Source of the DNA: JAFGJU01 sp964570935 | Lineage (GTDB): Bacteria; Eisenbacteria; RBG-16-71-46; JAFGJU01 | Reading direction: 5' to 3' | Assembly: GCA_964570935.1 (NCBI GenBank) | Contig: CAZMZP010000102.1 | Location: 1-23,879, forward strand | DNA: 23,879 nt | Shown here: piece by piece, positions 1 to 8,804 of the stretch | How the letters are laid out: each line of letters begins with the position of its first letter | How positions within the stretch are numbered: the stretch's first letter is position 1 | Notes under the pieces: generated by a model | What the model was told of the DNA's origin: nothing | The model's database searches: none | Seen by the model: the letters and a program-made list of their open reading frames with translations, nothing else | Translations under genes and position numbers: made by a program

Positions 1-33
1 GCTGCCTGCCCAAGGACCAACAGGAACCATAGC

Positions 34-2436
34 ATGCCTACCAGGAAGAAATCAGCGGTCGGGAAGACAGGCGTGCCGAAAAAGCCGGCAGCGCCGCGGA
101 AGAAGACGACAACGATCGAGGCCCCGGCGCGCGCCGTCGCGGGGGCGAAGTCGGCGCGTGTGAAGCGGGTCGCGGCCGGGAAACCCGTCACGGCCGGTGG
201 CGACGGGAAGCCTCTCATAGTCGTCGAATCGCCCACGAAGGCGAGGACGCTCGCGAAGTTCCTGGGCTCCGACTACGCCATCATGGCCTCCAACGGCCAC
301 ATAATGGACCTGCCCAAGGCGAAGCTGGGCGTGGACACGGAAAAGAACTTCGAGCCGCAGTACGTTGTGATGAGGGGTAAGCAGAACGTCCTGAAGGGCC
401 TCAAAGAGGCGGCCGCGCGGGCGTCACGCGTGTACCTGGCGCCGGACCCCGACAGGGAAGGCGAGGCCATCGCCTGGCACCTTCAGAACTATCTCCGCGA
501 CACGAACAGGAACACCTCGCGCCTGGTCTTCTACGAGGTGACCAAGGACGCCATGCTGGAGGCGCTCACGCATCCAGAGGGAATAGATTCGAAGAAGGTG
601 GACGCGCAGCAAGCCCGCCGCATCCTCGACAGACTGGTGGGTTATCTGGTGAGCCCGTTTCTCTGGACCACGTTACGGTACGGTCTGAGCGCCGGGAGGG
701 TGCAGTCGGTGGCCTTGAGGCTGATCTGCGAGCGAGAAGAGGAGATCGCCTGCTTCAAGACGCAGGAGTACTGGTCGGTCGAAGCGGAGCTCGTGGGCCG
801 CGCGGACGAGCCGTTCACCGCGAAGCTCCTGCTCGCGGACGGAAAGAAGCTGGAGATCGGGAACGAGGCGAGGGCCACGGAGCTCGCTGACGAGATAAGG
901 AGACAGTCGTTTTCTGTCGCCGGCATCAGGGAGCAGGAGAAGAAACGCAATCCGTTCCCGCCGTTCACGACGAGCACGCTTCAGCAGGAAGCGTCGAAGC
1001 GACTCCGCTTTTCCAGCAAGAAGACCATGACGATAGCGCAGCAGCTGTACGAGGGCATAGACCTGGGGCCCGAGGGACAGGTCGGCCTCATCAGTTACAT
1101 GAGGACGGACTCCACCAGGTCATCGGCGCAATCCGTCGAGCAGGCCAGGGCGCACGTCGAGCACTCGATGGGCAGGGCGTACCTGCCCGAGTCGGCCCGT
1201 TTGTACCAGTCCAAGGGGAGGGCGCAGGGCGCGCATGAGGCCATCAGACCCACTTCGGTCGCACGCACCCCGGAGCAAGTGAAGAGATTCCTGTCGGAAC
1301 CCCAGCTCGACCTGTACAGACTGATATGGAACCGCTTCGTGGCAAGCCAGATGGCGCCCGCCTCGTACCACATAACCTCCGTGGACATACAGGCCGGCAG
1401 GTTCCTGTTCAGGGCGTCGGGCACCAGGATGACGTTCGACGGGTTCACCCGCGTGTACAGAGACCCGGACCCGCAACAGGAGAAGCAGAAGGAAAAGAAA
1501 CCGGAGACGCTTCCGAAACTGAGCGAGGGCGAGGCGCTGCGGCTCAGCAAACTGGACACGTTCCAACACTTCACCGAGCCGCCCGCCAGGTACACGGAAG
1601 GAACGTTGGTGAAGGCACTGGACGAGAACGACATCGGCAGGCCGAGCACGTATGCCACGATAGTGGCGACCATACTGGCCAGGAACTACGTTGCCGTGGA
1701 CAGGGGCAGACTGCGCCCCACCGACCTGGGCATGACCACGAACAAGCTCTTGCTCAAGGCCTTTCCTGACATCTTCAGCGTGGAGTTCACTGCGCGCATG
1801 GAGGACAGCCTGGACTTCGTGGAGTCCGGAGAAAGGGAATGGGCCGAGGTCGTCAGGCAGTTCTACGGGCCGTTCAAGCAGGATCTGGACAAAGCGGAAA
1901 AGGCCAAGGCGCAGCTGCGCGACGAGGTGACCGAGGAAACCGGACTGGTGTGCGATCAGTGCGGGAAGAAGATGGTCAAGAAATTCGGCCGCAGGGGGCC
2001 GTTCTTCGCGTGCAGCGGATATCCGGAGTGCAAGTTCACGCGACCCATAGAAGAACCGCAGGCCGACGCTCTGGCTGACGTTATAGCGGACCAGAAGTGC
2101 GAGGCGTGCGGCGCTCCGATGAGGATCAAGGAGGGCAGGTTCGGCCGGTTTATCGCCTGCACCAAGTATCCCGAGTGCAAGTCCACGAAACCCCTCGAGA
2201 TAGGCGTGGAGTGCCCCAACGAGGGCTGCGGCGGCAGCCTCGTGGAGAGGCGCGCCAGGTCCGGCAGGGTGTTCTTCGCCTGCAACAGATACCCCGAATG
2301 CAAGTTCGCCACGTCTGACCAGCCGGTCAAGCGCAAGTGCCCTGAGTGCGGTTACCCAGTCATGGTCCAGAAAGTGACGAAGAAGGCAGACACGACCATG
2401 AAATGCCTCAGATGCAAGCATGAAGAAAGCGAATGA
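34..2436 (+). CDS. topA: DNA topoisomerase I (type IA)
   Basis: Cytoplasmic type IA topoisomerase that relaxes negative supercoils through a transient 5'-phosphotyrosine bond. The first ~58 residues are a Lys/Ala/Pro-rich basic tail absent from the E. coli enzyme. The TOPRIM domain then starts with KPLIVVESPTKA, followed by the DPDREGEAIAWH acidic motif. The catalytic tyrosine is Y355 in the ISYMRTDSTR motif. The C-terminus carries four Cys4 zinc-ribbon modules from about residue 636 on; three end in a YPEC-type knuckle, and the last (CPECGYP...CLRC) is shorter. 800 residues is normal for a TopA with several zinc ribbons. The ATG at 34 has AGGA at 22-25, eight bases upstream. The bases before it read as an open frame ending in TAG at 30-32, possibly the tail of an upstream gene (dprA often sits there), but too short to call. 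The 3' end overlaps trmFO by 17 bases. Confidence 0.97.
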   Translation: MPTRKKSAVGKTGVPKKPAAPRKKTTTIEAPARAVAGAKSARVKRVAAGKPVTAGGDGKPLIVVESPTKARTLAKFLGSDYAIMASNGHIMDLPKAKLGVDTEKNFEPQYVVMRGKQNVLKGLKEAAARASRVYLAPDPDREGEAIAWHLQNYLRDTNRNTSRLVFYEVTKDAMLEALTHPEGIDSKKVDAQQARRILDRLVGYLVSPFLWTTLRYGLSAGRVQSVALRLICEREEEIACFKTQEYWSVEAELVGRADEPFTAKLLLADGKKLEIGNEARATELADEIRRQSFSVAGIREQEKKRNPFPPFTTSTLQQEASKRLRFSSKKTMTIAQQLYEGIDLGPEGQVGLISYMRTDSTRSSAQSVEQARAHVEHSMGRAYLPESARLYQSKGRAQGAHEAIRPTSVARTPEQVKRFLSEPQLDLYRLIWNRFVASQMAPASYHITSVDIQAGRFLFRASGTRMTFDGFTRVYRDPDPQQEKQKEKKPETLPKLSEGEALRLSKLDTFQHFTEPPARYTEGTLVKALDENDIGRPSTYATIVATILARNYVAVDRGRLRPTDLGMTTNKLLLKAFPDIFSVEFTARMEDSLDFVESGEREWAEVVRQFYGPFKQDLDKAEKAKAQLRDEVTEETGLVCDQCGKKMVKKFGRRGPFFACSGYPECKFTRPIEEPQADALADVIADQKCEACGAPMRIKEGRFGRFIACTKYPECKSTKPLEIGVECPNEGCGGSLVERRARSGRVFFACNRYPECKFATSDQPVKRKCPECGYPVMVQKVTKKADTTMKCLRCKHEESE

Positions 2437-3763
2437 GGTAACCGTCGTGGGCGGCGGGCTGGCGGGATGCGAGGCCGCCTTCCAGGCCGCGCGAAACGGA
2501 GCAGACGTCGTCCTCTACGAGATGAGACCTGACAGGACGACGGAGGCGCACACGACGGACTGCCTGGCCGAGCTCGTCTGCAGCAACTCGCTCAAGTCGG
2601 ACGCTCCGGGCACGGCGGCCGGTCTTCTCAAGGCCGAGCTCCGGGCGATGGGCTCGGCCCTTCTGGCAGCGGCCCAGGAAACGCGTGTGGCGGCGGGCAC
2701 GGCGCTGGCCGTGGACAGACTGCGCTTCTCCGAGAGAGTGGAGGAGACTCTGCGCGGCGAGGCAAGAATCCGCGTCGTGAGGCGCGAGGTCACGGACCCG
2801 GACCCGTCGGCTCTCACCGTGGTCGCCACCGGCCCTCTGACCTCCCCCGCGCTTTCAGACTGGATCAGGGGATACCTCGGGGCGGAGAGTCTGTATTTCT
2901 ATGACGCCATCTCGCCCATTGTTGAGGCGCAGAGCGTGGATTCCCGGAAGGCGTTCGCGGCCTCGAGGTACGACAAAGGGGACGGCGGCTATCTGAACTG
3001 CCCGCTCGATGAGGCGGAGTTCCATGCGTTCCGTGAGGCGCTCCTGTCGTCGGACATGATTCCGTGCAGGGAGTTCGAGAAGATGCAGTTCTTCGAGGGC
3101 TGCCTCCCGGTCGAGGAAGTGGCGCGGAGAGGGACACGGGCGCTCGCCTTCGGCGCTATGAAGCCGGTCGGCCTCACGGACCCCCGCACCGGCAGGAGGC
3201 CGTACGCGGTAGTGCAGTTGAGAGCGGAAAACCGCGACGGCACGATGTACGGACTGGTGGGGTTTCAGACGCGTCTCAGGATTCCCGAGCAGAGGCGGGT
3301 CTTCAGGATGATCCCGGGTCTCGAGCGCGCGGAGTTTCTTCGCTACGGCAGCGTGCACAGGAATTCGTTCATCAACTCGCCGGCGTGTCTTCTGCCCACT
3401 CTCCAGACGCGGCTAAGCCGCACGCTGTTCGTGGGAGGCCAGTTGTCCGGAGTCGAGGGCTACGTGGAGTCGATTGCCACTGGGCTCCTGGCGGGCGTGA
3501 ACGCGGCCAGGGTGGGGGCCGGTCTGGAGCCGCTGGTGCCGCCTCCGGAGACGGCGGTCGGCTCTCTCTGCCGGTACGTCACGACCCCCGGCGCCGCGGC
3601 TTTTCAGCCCATGAACTTCAACTTCGGGCTCCTCCCTCCGCTCCCCGCAGGAGCGCGGAGAAGCGGCGACAGAAAGGCGCAGTACTGCGCCAGGGCGCGC
3701 GAGAAGCTGACTGAGTGGCTGGCCTCCACGGAAGCGGCCGGCTTCGGAGCGGGTACGGAATGA
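2420..3763 (+). CDS. trmFO: FAD/folate-dependent tRNA (uracil-54-C5)-methyltransferase TrmFO
   Basis: Makes ribothymidine at position 54 of tRNA using methylene-tetrahydrofolate and FADH2. The N-terminus has the dinucleotide-binding motif VVGGGLAGCEAA (residues 9-20), followed by the LVCSNSLKSD motif with C54 and the FFEGCLPVEEVARRG motif with C228. These two cysteines match the functional pair described in the Bacillus enzyme. The C-terminal GGQLSGVEGYVESIATGLLAG motif region and a FAD-linked MNFNFGLLPP segment are typical of the family. 447 residues is the usual length. The gene starts inside the end of topA and its stop overlaps the xerC start (ATGA at 3760-3763), so translation is probably coupled. 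It is distinguished from MnmG by its shorter length and the CSNSLKS signature. Confidence 0.96.
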   Translation: MKKANEVTVVGGGLAGCEAAFQAARNGADVVLYEMRPDRTTEAHTTDCLAELVCSNSLKSDAPGTAAGLLKAELRAMGSALLAAAQETRVAAGTALAVDRLRFSERVEETLRGEARIRVVRREVTDPDPSALTVVATGPLTSPALSDWIRGYLGAESLYFYDAISPIVEAQSVDSRKAFAASRYDKGDGGYLNCPLDEAEFHAFREALLSSDMIPCREFEKMQFFEGCLPVEEVARRGTRALAFGAMKPVGLTDPRTGRRPYAVVQLRAENRDGTMYGLVGFQTRLRIPEQRRVFRMIPGLERAEFLRYGSVHRNSFINSPACLLPTLQTRLSRTLFVGGQLSGVEGYVESIATGLLAGVNAARVGAGLEPLVPPPETAVGSLCRYVTTPGAAAFQPMNFNFGLLPPLPAGARRSGDRKAQYCARAREKLTEWLASTEAAGFGAGTE

Positions 3764-4716
3764 GAAGACCCTTGTCGAGCTTCGTGCGATACCTGACCCA
3801 CGAAAGGGCCTACTCCCCGTACACCGTCGACTCCTACAGGAGGGACCTGCTCCAGTTCGCGGCCTTCACGAAGAGGGTGCGCGGGGAAGAGCCGCAGGCC
3901 GACGTGGACGTGGGCGGCGTGAGACCCGAGGAAGTGAGGGCATTCATGGCTCAGCTGGGCGAGTTGGGGCTGAGCGACGCCTCTATAGCCAGGAAGCTGG
4001 CTTCTTTGAGGTCGTTCTTCAGATTCCTGGTGAGGCTGAGCATCGTTACAGAGAACCCGACCGCGGGCATCAAGTACCCCAGAAAGAGGAGGAAGCTCCC
4101 GGCCTTCCTGAGCGTGTCGGAGTTGGAGTCTCTGTTCCGCTTCGAGGTCGCTGATTTTGCTTCGGCGCGCGATCTTGCTATACTGGAACTGCTCTACGGC
4201 AGCGGCATTCGCGTGGGTGAGCTGGTCGGGTTGAGTCTCGCCGACGTGAAACTGTCCGAAGGCCTCCTGAGGGTGCGGGGAAAGGGGAAGAAGGAACGAG
4301 TGGTGCCGTTCGGTCAGTGTGCCGGAAGAGCGATGGCCGTGTACTTCAAGTACCGCGGCGACCAACGGGCGAAGGCGCTGGCCGGCCCGCGGCGCCGGGG
4401 CAAGGGACCACGCCTCACGCGCCGGAAACCCGGCGATTCCGAGGTCGTCTTCATAGGCAGAAACGGCACGCGACTGACGGCACGCACAGTGCAGAGGGTC
4501 GTGGCCAGGCGCCTGGGCGCGGCCGCGAGGCTGAGCTCGGTCAGCCCGCACGTGTTGAGACATTCTTTCGCGACACACTTGCTGGACGCCGGGGCGGACC
4601 TGAGAGCCGTGCAGGAGCTGCTCGGGCACGCCAGCGTTGTGACTACGCAGATCTACACGCACGTTTCGTTGAGGCGGCTCAAGGAAGCGTACGCACGCGC
4701 GCATCCGCGCGCCTGA
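3760..4716 (+). CDS. xerC: Tyrosine site-specific recombinase XerC/XerD type
   Basis: Tyrosine recombinase of the Xer type, which resolves chromosome dimers at dif. The N-terminal SAM-like core-binding domain (residues 1-95) has the YSPYTVDSYRRDL signature. The catalytic domain carries the full pentad: R151 (GSGIRVGEL), K175 (RGKGKKER), H264-x-x-R267 (SPHVLRH), H290 (LLGHAS) and nucleophile Y299 (TTQIYTHV). The preferred start is the ATG at 3760, which overlaps the trmFO stop as ATGA; an earlier in-frame ATG at 3715 would lie 49 bases inside trmFO. Between K175 and H264 the protein is about 17 residues longer than E. coli XerD, and the extra part is rich in Arg, Lys and Gly. Position between trmFO and hslV matches Bacillus codV (xerC). 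Whether it acts alone or with a second Xer cannot be judged here. Confidence 0.93.
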   Translation: MRRPLSSFVRYLTHERAYSPYTVDSYRRDLLQFAAFTKRVRGEEPQADVDVGGVRPEEVRAFMAQLGELGLSDASIARKLASLRSFFRFLVRLSIVTENPTAGIKYPRKRRKLPAFLSVSELESLFRFEVADFASARDLAILELLYGSGIRVGELVGLSLADVKLSEGLLRVRGKGKKERVVPFGQCAGRAMAVYFKYRGDQRAKALAGPRRRGKGPRLTRRKPGDSEVVFIGRNGTRLTARTVQRVVARRLGAAARLSSVSPHVLRHSFATHLLDAGADLRAVQELLGHASVVTTQIYTHVSLRRLKEAYARAHPRA

Positions 4717-4738
4717 CCGCTCGAGACAGGAGATCCGA

Positions 4739-5326
4739 ATGGACCGCGAGAAGAAGATAAGGCACACGACAATCCTGGGAGTGAGACGCGGCGGCAAGGC
4801 GGCCATCGGAGGCGACGGCCAGGTCACGGTGGGAGAGACCGTGATGAAGCAAAGCGCCAGGAAGGTAAGGAGGATTTACAGGGACGCGGTGCTGGTGGGC
4901 TTTGCGGGCGGCGCGGCCGACGCCTTGACCCTCTTCGAGAAGTTCGAGAACAAGCTGGACGGGTACAAGGGAAACGTCGAGCGGGCCGTCGTGGAGCTGG
5001 CCAAGGACTGGCGCACCGACAGGATGCTGAGAAGGCTGGAGGCGCAGCTGGCCGTCGTTAGCAGCGACCATTGTTTCATGATATCCGGCACCGGAGACGT
5101 GATAGAGCCCGACGACGGCGTGGTGGCGATCGGGACCGGCGGACCTTACGCGCTGGCCGCGTGCAGGGCGCTCATCAAGCACTCGAACCTGGAGCCGCGC
5201 GAGCTGGTCGACGAGTCGCTCAGGATTGCGGCTTCCATCTGTGTCTTCACAAACGCAAACTTGACTATAGAGGAGCTTCCGGCCGGAAACACGGCGGCAG
5301 ACTCGCCTCCGCAGGCGGGGAAATGA
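4739..5326 (+). CDS. hslV: ATP-dependent protease proteolytic subunit HslV (ClpQ)
   Basis: Threonine peptidase of the HslVU (ClpQY) two-component cytoplasmic protease, related to the proteasome beta subunit. The mature protein should begin at T10 (TTILGVRRGGK), after removal of a nine-residue propeptide; E. coli has only the initiator Met there. Counting from T10, the catalytic residues fall in the classical places: D17, K28 and K33 (QSARKVRR). GGDGQVT is the usual beta-strand motif. The Shine-Dalgarno AGGAGA lies at 4728-4733, five bases before the ATG. The stop overlaps the hslU start (ATGA at 5323-5326), as expected for co-translated partners. 195 residues, slightly longer than the ~175 of E. 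coli because of the propeptide and a C-terminal tail of about ten residues. Confidence 0.97.
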   Translation: MDREKKIRHTTILGVRRGGKAAIGGDGQVTVGETVMKQSARKVRRIYRDAVLVGFAGGAADALTLFEKFENKLDGYKGNVERAVVELAKDWRTDRMLRRLEAQLAVVSSDHCFMISGTGDVIEPDDGVVAIGTGGPYALAACRALIKHSNLEPRELVDESLRIAASICVFTNANLTIEELPAGNTAADSPPQAGK

Positions 5327-6714
5327 CAGGAATGGACGGAAAAAGCGCGCAGATGCCTCCGCAGGCTCTCACTCCGAAGCAGATCGTGCGGGAGCTGGAC
5401 AAGTACGTCATTGGCCAGGACAGGGCCAAGAAGAGCGTGGCCATCGCCCTCAGGAACAGATGGCGGAGGCAGCTCGTTCCCAGTGAGCTCCGCGAAGAGA
5501 TAATGCCCAACAACATCATAATGATCGGCTCGACCGGCGTTGGCAAGACCGAGATAGCCAGGCGCCTGGCCAGGCTGTCGCAGGCGCCGTTCGTGAAGGT
5601 CGAGGCCTCGAAGTTCACGGAAGTGGGCTACGTGGGCAGGGACGTGGACTCCATGGTGAGGGACCTCGTGGAGTTGGCCGTCAACATGGTCAAGAGCGAG
5701 AAGGCAGCGGAAGTGGAAGAGACTGCCAAGCAGCTGGCGGAGGAGAAGGTCCTGGACCTGCTGCTGCCGCGCCTGAAGAAGAGGCGGAAAGCCGACGAGG
5801 TGGAGCTGTTTCCGGATGACCCCGGGGACGGCCTCCAGGACACCAGGGCCAAGCTCAGGGACCAGTTGAGGCAAGGCAAGCTGGACAAGCGCGTGGTTGA
5901 AATGGACGTGGCCACGAAGGTTGTTCCAACAATCGAGATCTTCTCCAGCGCCGGCATGGAGGAGATGGACATAAACATGCAGGAGGCCTTCGGCGGCATG
6001 TTTCCCCAGAAGCGCAAGCGCACACAGGTCTCCGTTGCGGACGCGCGCAACATCCTGTTCCAGGAGGAGGTCCAGCGGCTGGTGGACATGGACAAGGTGG
6101 TGTCCGAGGCGCTGGACAGGGCGCAGAACTCCGGAATCGTGTTCATCGACGAGATTGACAAGATAGTGGGAAGCAAGACCACAATCGGGCCCGACGTCTC
6201 GAGGGAAGGGGTCCAGAGGGACATTCTTCCCATAGTCGAAGGCTGCGCCGTCGCCACGAAGTACGGCATGGTCAAGACGGACCACATCCTGTTCATCGCG
6301 GCGGGCGCGTTCCATTCGCACAAGCCGTCCGACCTGATACCGGAGCTCCAGGGCCGGTTCCCGATCAGAGTGGAGCTGGAAAACCTCACTAAGGACGACT
6401 TCGTCAGAATCCTGACCGAGCCCAGGAACGCCCTTCTCAAACAGTACCAGGCTCTGCTGGAGACAGAGAGTGTGGTCGTCTCCTTCAGCCAGGACGCGGT
6501 GGAAGAGATAGCCTCCATAGCCACGAGGGTGAACGAACAGACGGAGAACATCGGCGCCAGAAGGCTGCACACCGTCATGACCACCCTGCTGGAGGACCTG
6601 TTGTTCGCCGTCCCGGAGACGAGGAGGAAGAACGTCGAAATCACTGCGGCCGTGGTGCGGCAGAAGCTGGATAAAATCGTGGAGAATAGAGACCTCAGCC
6701 GGTACATACTTTAG
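5323..6714 (+). CDS. hslU: ATP-dependent protease ATPase subunit HslU (ClpY)
   Basis: AAA+ unfoldase that feeds substrates into HslV. Visible elements in order: KQIVRELDKYVIGQD N-terminus, Walker A GSTGVGKTEIA, pore loop GYVGRDVDSMV, a charged I-domain (roughly residues 110-240), Walker B IVFIDEIDKI, the ELQGRFPIRVEL sensor region with its arginine, and the ENIGARRLHTVM motif. It ends in RDLSRYIL, the C-terminal tail that docks into HslV. The start is the ATG at 5323 in the ATGA overlap with hslV; an ATG nine bases later (5332) is an alternative. The open frame continues far upstream inside hslV, but that part is only hslV in another frame. 463 residues, close to the usual 440-465. Confidence 0.97.
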   Translation: MTGMDGKSAQMPPQALTPKQIVRELDKYVIGQDRAKKSVAIALRNRWRRQLVPSELREEIMPNNIIMIGSTGVGKTEIARRLARLSQAPFVKVEASKFTEVGYVGRDVDSMVRDLVELAVNMVKSEKAAEVEETAKQLAEEKVLDLLLPRLKKRRKADEVELFPDDPGDGLQDTRAKLRDQLRQGKLDKRVVEMDVATKVVPTIEIFSSAGMEEMDINMQEAFGGMFPQKRKRTQVSVADARNILFQEEVQRLVDMDKVVSEALDRAQNSGIVFIDEIDKIVGSKTTIGPDVSREGVQRDILPIVEGCAVATKYGMVKTDHILFIAAGAFHSHKPSDLIPELQGRFPIRVELENLTKDDFVRILTEPRNALLKQYQALLETESVVVSFSQDAVEEIASIATRVNEQTENIGARRLHTVMTTLLEDLLFAVPETRRKNVEITAAVVRQKLDKIVENRDLSRYIL

Positions 6715-6732
6715 CATCCGTGGAGGTAACAC

Positions 6733-7674
6733 ATGTCGTCTGCGTCAGCCGGAACGGGGAAACGAGCCCGCAGTCTGCTGTCCATCAGGGACTTCACCAG
6801 GGTGGAGATCCAGGAGCTCATGACCCTGGCCGCCAAGAAGAAGAGAGAGACTAAAGAGGGAAAGCTATGCTCCGACCTGGCCGGGAAGGTCCTGGGCCTC
6901 ATATTTCACAAACCCAGTCTCAGGACGAAGGTGAGCTTCGAGGCGGGCATGGCCCAGCTGGGCGGCAGCTCCGTGTACCTGACTGACAAGGAAATAGGCC
7001 TGGGCCAGAGGGAGTCCGTGGGTGACGTGGCGAAGGTGCTGTCGCGCTACGTGGACTGCATCATGATCCGCACGTTCAGCCACTCCATAGCCGTGAACAT
7101 GGCCAGGGAAGCCTCCGTGCCGGTAATAAACGGTCTGACGGACCTGCTGCATCCCTGCCAGGTACTGTCGGACATGTTCACCGCCTTCGAGAAGGGCAAG
7201 GATTTGGATTCCATGACCGTGCTTTTCATCGGCGACGGCAACAACGTCTGCAATTCCTGGCTCAACGCGGCAACCAGGTTCAACTTTACCCTGCGAGTGT
7301 GCGTGCCCGAGGGGCACGAGCCGCCGGCGGATGTCATGGGCCCGGTCGCTCAGGAGGCCGGCTCGCGCATACAGCTCCACCGCGAACCTCTGAGGGCCGC
7401 CCAGGGCGCGGACATCATCTACACGGACGTCTGGGCCAGCATGGGCCAGGAGAAAGAGGCCGAGGAACGGAAGAAGACGTTCGCGAGATTCAGGGTGGAC
7501 GACGGCCTGGTGGCCGTGGCCAAGCCCGACTGCCTGGTGATGCACTGCCTGCCGGCCCACAGGGGTGACGAGATCACCGACAGCGTGATAGACGGTCCGC
7601 GCTCGGTGGTGTTCGACGAAGCGGAAAACAGACTGCACATGCAGAAGGCCATCATGTTGAGATTGATGTCATGA
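6733..7674 (+). CDS. argF: Ornithine carbamoyltransferase
   Basis: Transfers the carbamoyl group from carbamoyl phosphate to ornithine to make citrulline in arginine synthesis. Carbamoyl-phosphate binding motif SLRT at residues 62-65 (a variant of the common STRT), HPCQ at 140-143, the GDGNN loop at 167-171, VWASMGQE around 233-240 (the SMG loop specific to the ornithine enzyme) and HCLPAHRG at 271-278 with the catalytic cysteine C272. The HPCQ and SMG signatures separate it from aspartate carbamoyltransferase. A strong Shine-Dalgarno GGAGGT at 6722-6727 precedes the ATG, and hslU ends 18 bases upstream. The stop overlaps the next start as ATGA. 313 residues is standard. No other arginine gene is nearby, so argF simply rides in this operon-like run. 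Confidence 0.95.
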   Translation: MSSASAGTGKRARSLLSIRDFTRVEIQELMTLAAKKKRETKEGKLCSDLAGKVLGLIFHKPSLRTKVSFEAGMAQLGGSSVYLTDKEIGLGQRESVGDVAKVLSRYVDCIMIRTFSHSIAVNMAREASVPVINGLTDLLHPCQVLSDMFTAFEKGKDLDSMTVLFIGDGNNVCNSWLNAATRFNFTLRVCVPEGHEPPADVMGPVAQEAGSRIQLHREPLRAAQGADIIYTDVWASMGQEKEAEERKKTFARFRVDDGLVAVAKPDCLVMHCLPAHRGDEITDSVIDGPRSVVFDEAENRLHMQKAIMLRLMS

Positions 7675-8804
7675 CGAAGACCGGGCGCGCCCACTCCGCG
7701 CTGATCGTCTTTTTGGTGCTTGTGCTGGCTCCGTCCACGCTCTTCTGCTCGTGCGCGCGGCGCGGCATTCCTCCGGGCGGGCCGGTGGACGCTGAACCCC
7801 CACGGGTAGTCTCGACCGCCCCGGATTCCGCGCAGGTCGGTGTCGGGTCCGTGTCGGAGGTCTGCTTGACGTTCAGCGAACCGATGGACAAGAGGAGCGT
7901 GCGGGACGCAGTGGTGCTGAGGCCGGCGGTGAAGGTCGGGGACACGGACTGGCGTGGGAACTCCTTCTGTGTGACTCTGGCCGAGTCGCTCGGGCCGGCG
8001 ACGACCTACGCCATGACACTGACGGCGGGCTGCAGGGACTCACACGGCAACGCCACGAAGGAGCCGTACACGTTCACGTTCTCCACCGGCGATTCGCTGG
8101 CGGCGGGCGCGATATCCGGCGTCGTCACGGCAAAGACCCTGCCGGCGCCAGGAATACCGGTGTGGGCCTTCGACTCGGTCAGGACTCCTTTGCCTGATTT
8201 CACGAAGGACGAACCGGACTACGTCTCTCAGGCGGGCTCCAAGGGAGAGTTCAGGTTTCTGGGCCTGCCTTCCGGGACGTATCTGCTTTTCGCCTTCAAG
8301 GACAAGGACGCCAACAGGGCCTACGACGACGGGAGCGATTTCACCAGCCCGGCGCCGGAGGCGGCGCGCGTGACAGCCGACGACCCGGTCGTGACGGACG
8401 TCCAGATTGCGCTGGTGGACCCGAAGGAACCCGGCGGCGTGCGGGGAGCTGTCCACCACTGTTACGCCGACAGCGTCTCAATTGCGGTGACCGCAGTCTC
8501 GGTCACCGACACCTCTGCTTCGTTCATCACGTCCGCCGGAAGGGACAGCTCGTTCTCGGTGGGCGACATGCCCTCGGGCCGGTACACAGTGACGTGCTTC
8601 CTTGACCTCAACACGAACGGCGTGAGGGGTCCGGGAGAGATCCAGTGCCGGGAGCCTCACACCATTCAGGTTACCCCCGGGGACGTTGTCTCCGGAGTGA
8701 AGCTGGAGCTTCCCTGCGCGGCGCCTCCGCCCGAGACAACGCGGGCTCCGGCAGAGGCCGGCACTACGCAGACGGGCGGCGAGACGGAGAAGGAAAACCG
8801 ATGA
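7671..8804 (+). CDS. Ig-like (SbsA Big_5-type) envelope lipoprotein
   Basis: Probable outer-membrane or periplasmic lipoprotein of unknown function. The N-terminus is a signal sequence (h-region ALIVFLVLVLA) ending in two close cysteines, C26 and C28. The following ARRGIPPGGPVDAEPP resembles the Bacteroidetes/FCB lipoprotein family that begins C-A-x-x-G-x-P-x-GGP-x-D, so C28 is the likely lipidated residue. The lipobox F-C-S-C is not canonical. Residues ~40-140 form a Big_5/SbsA-type Ig-like domain (PPRVVSTAPDSAQVGV, LTFSEPMD, YTFTFSTGD). The middle and C-terminus hold two carboxypeptidase-regulatory/SdrB-like modules (FRFLGLPSGTYLLFAFKDKD; DMPSGRYTVTCFLDLNTNG). The start overlaps the argF stop (ATGA at 7671-7674) and the stop overlaps the dapF start (ATGA at 8801-8804). 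The fold assignment is good; the cellular role is unknown. Confidence 0.82.
   Translation: MTKTGRAHSALIVFLVLVLAPSTLFCSCARRGIPPGGPVDAEPPRVVSTAPDSAQVGVGSVSEVCLTFSEPMDKRSVRDAVVLRPAVKVGDTDWRGNSFCVTLAESLGPATTYAMTLTAGCRDSHGNATKEPYTFTFSTGDSLAAGAISGVVTAKTLPAPGIPVWAFDSVRTPLPDFTKDEPDYVSQAGSKGEFRFLGLPSGTYLLFAFKDKDANRAYDDGSDFTSPAPEAARVTADDPVVTDVQIALVDPKEPGGVRGAVHHCYADSVSIAVTAVSVTDTSASFITSAGRDSSFSVGDMPSGRYTVTCFLDLNTNGVRGPGEIQCREPHTIQVTPGDVVSGVKLELPCAAPPPETTRAPAEAGTTQTGGETEKENR

Noticed and set aside
1120..2421. A 433-codon open frame on the - strand opposite topA.
   Set aside because: Low-complexity Arg/Leu/Gly/Ala translation with no motif, opposite the clear TopA catalytic and zinc-ribbon sequence.
3604..4827. 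A 407-codon open frame on the - strand opposite the end of trmFO and xerC.
   Set aside because: It spans two well-supported + strand genes and has no recognisable domain or ribosome-binding site.
5146..6732. A 528-codon open frame on the - strand opposite hslV/hslU.
   Set aside because: It mirrors a strongly supported hslU gene and its translation is His/Leu/Val/Arg-rich without any motif; long antisense frames are expected in such GC-rich codons.
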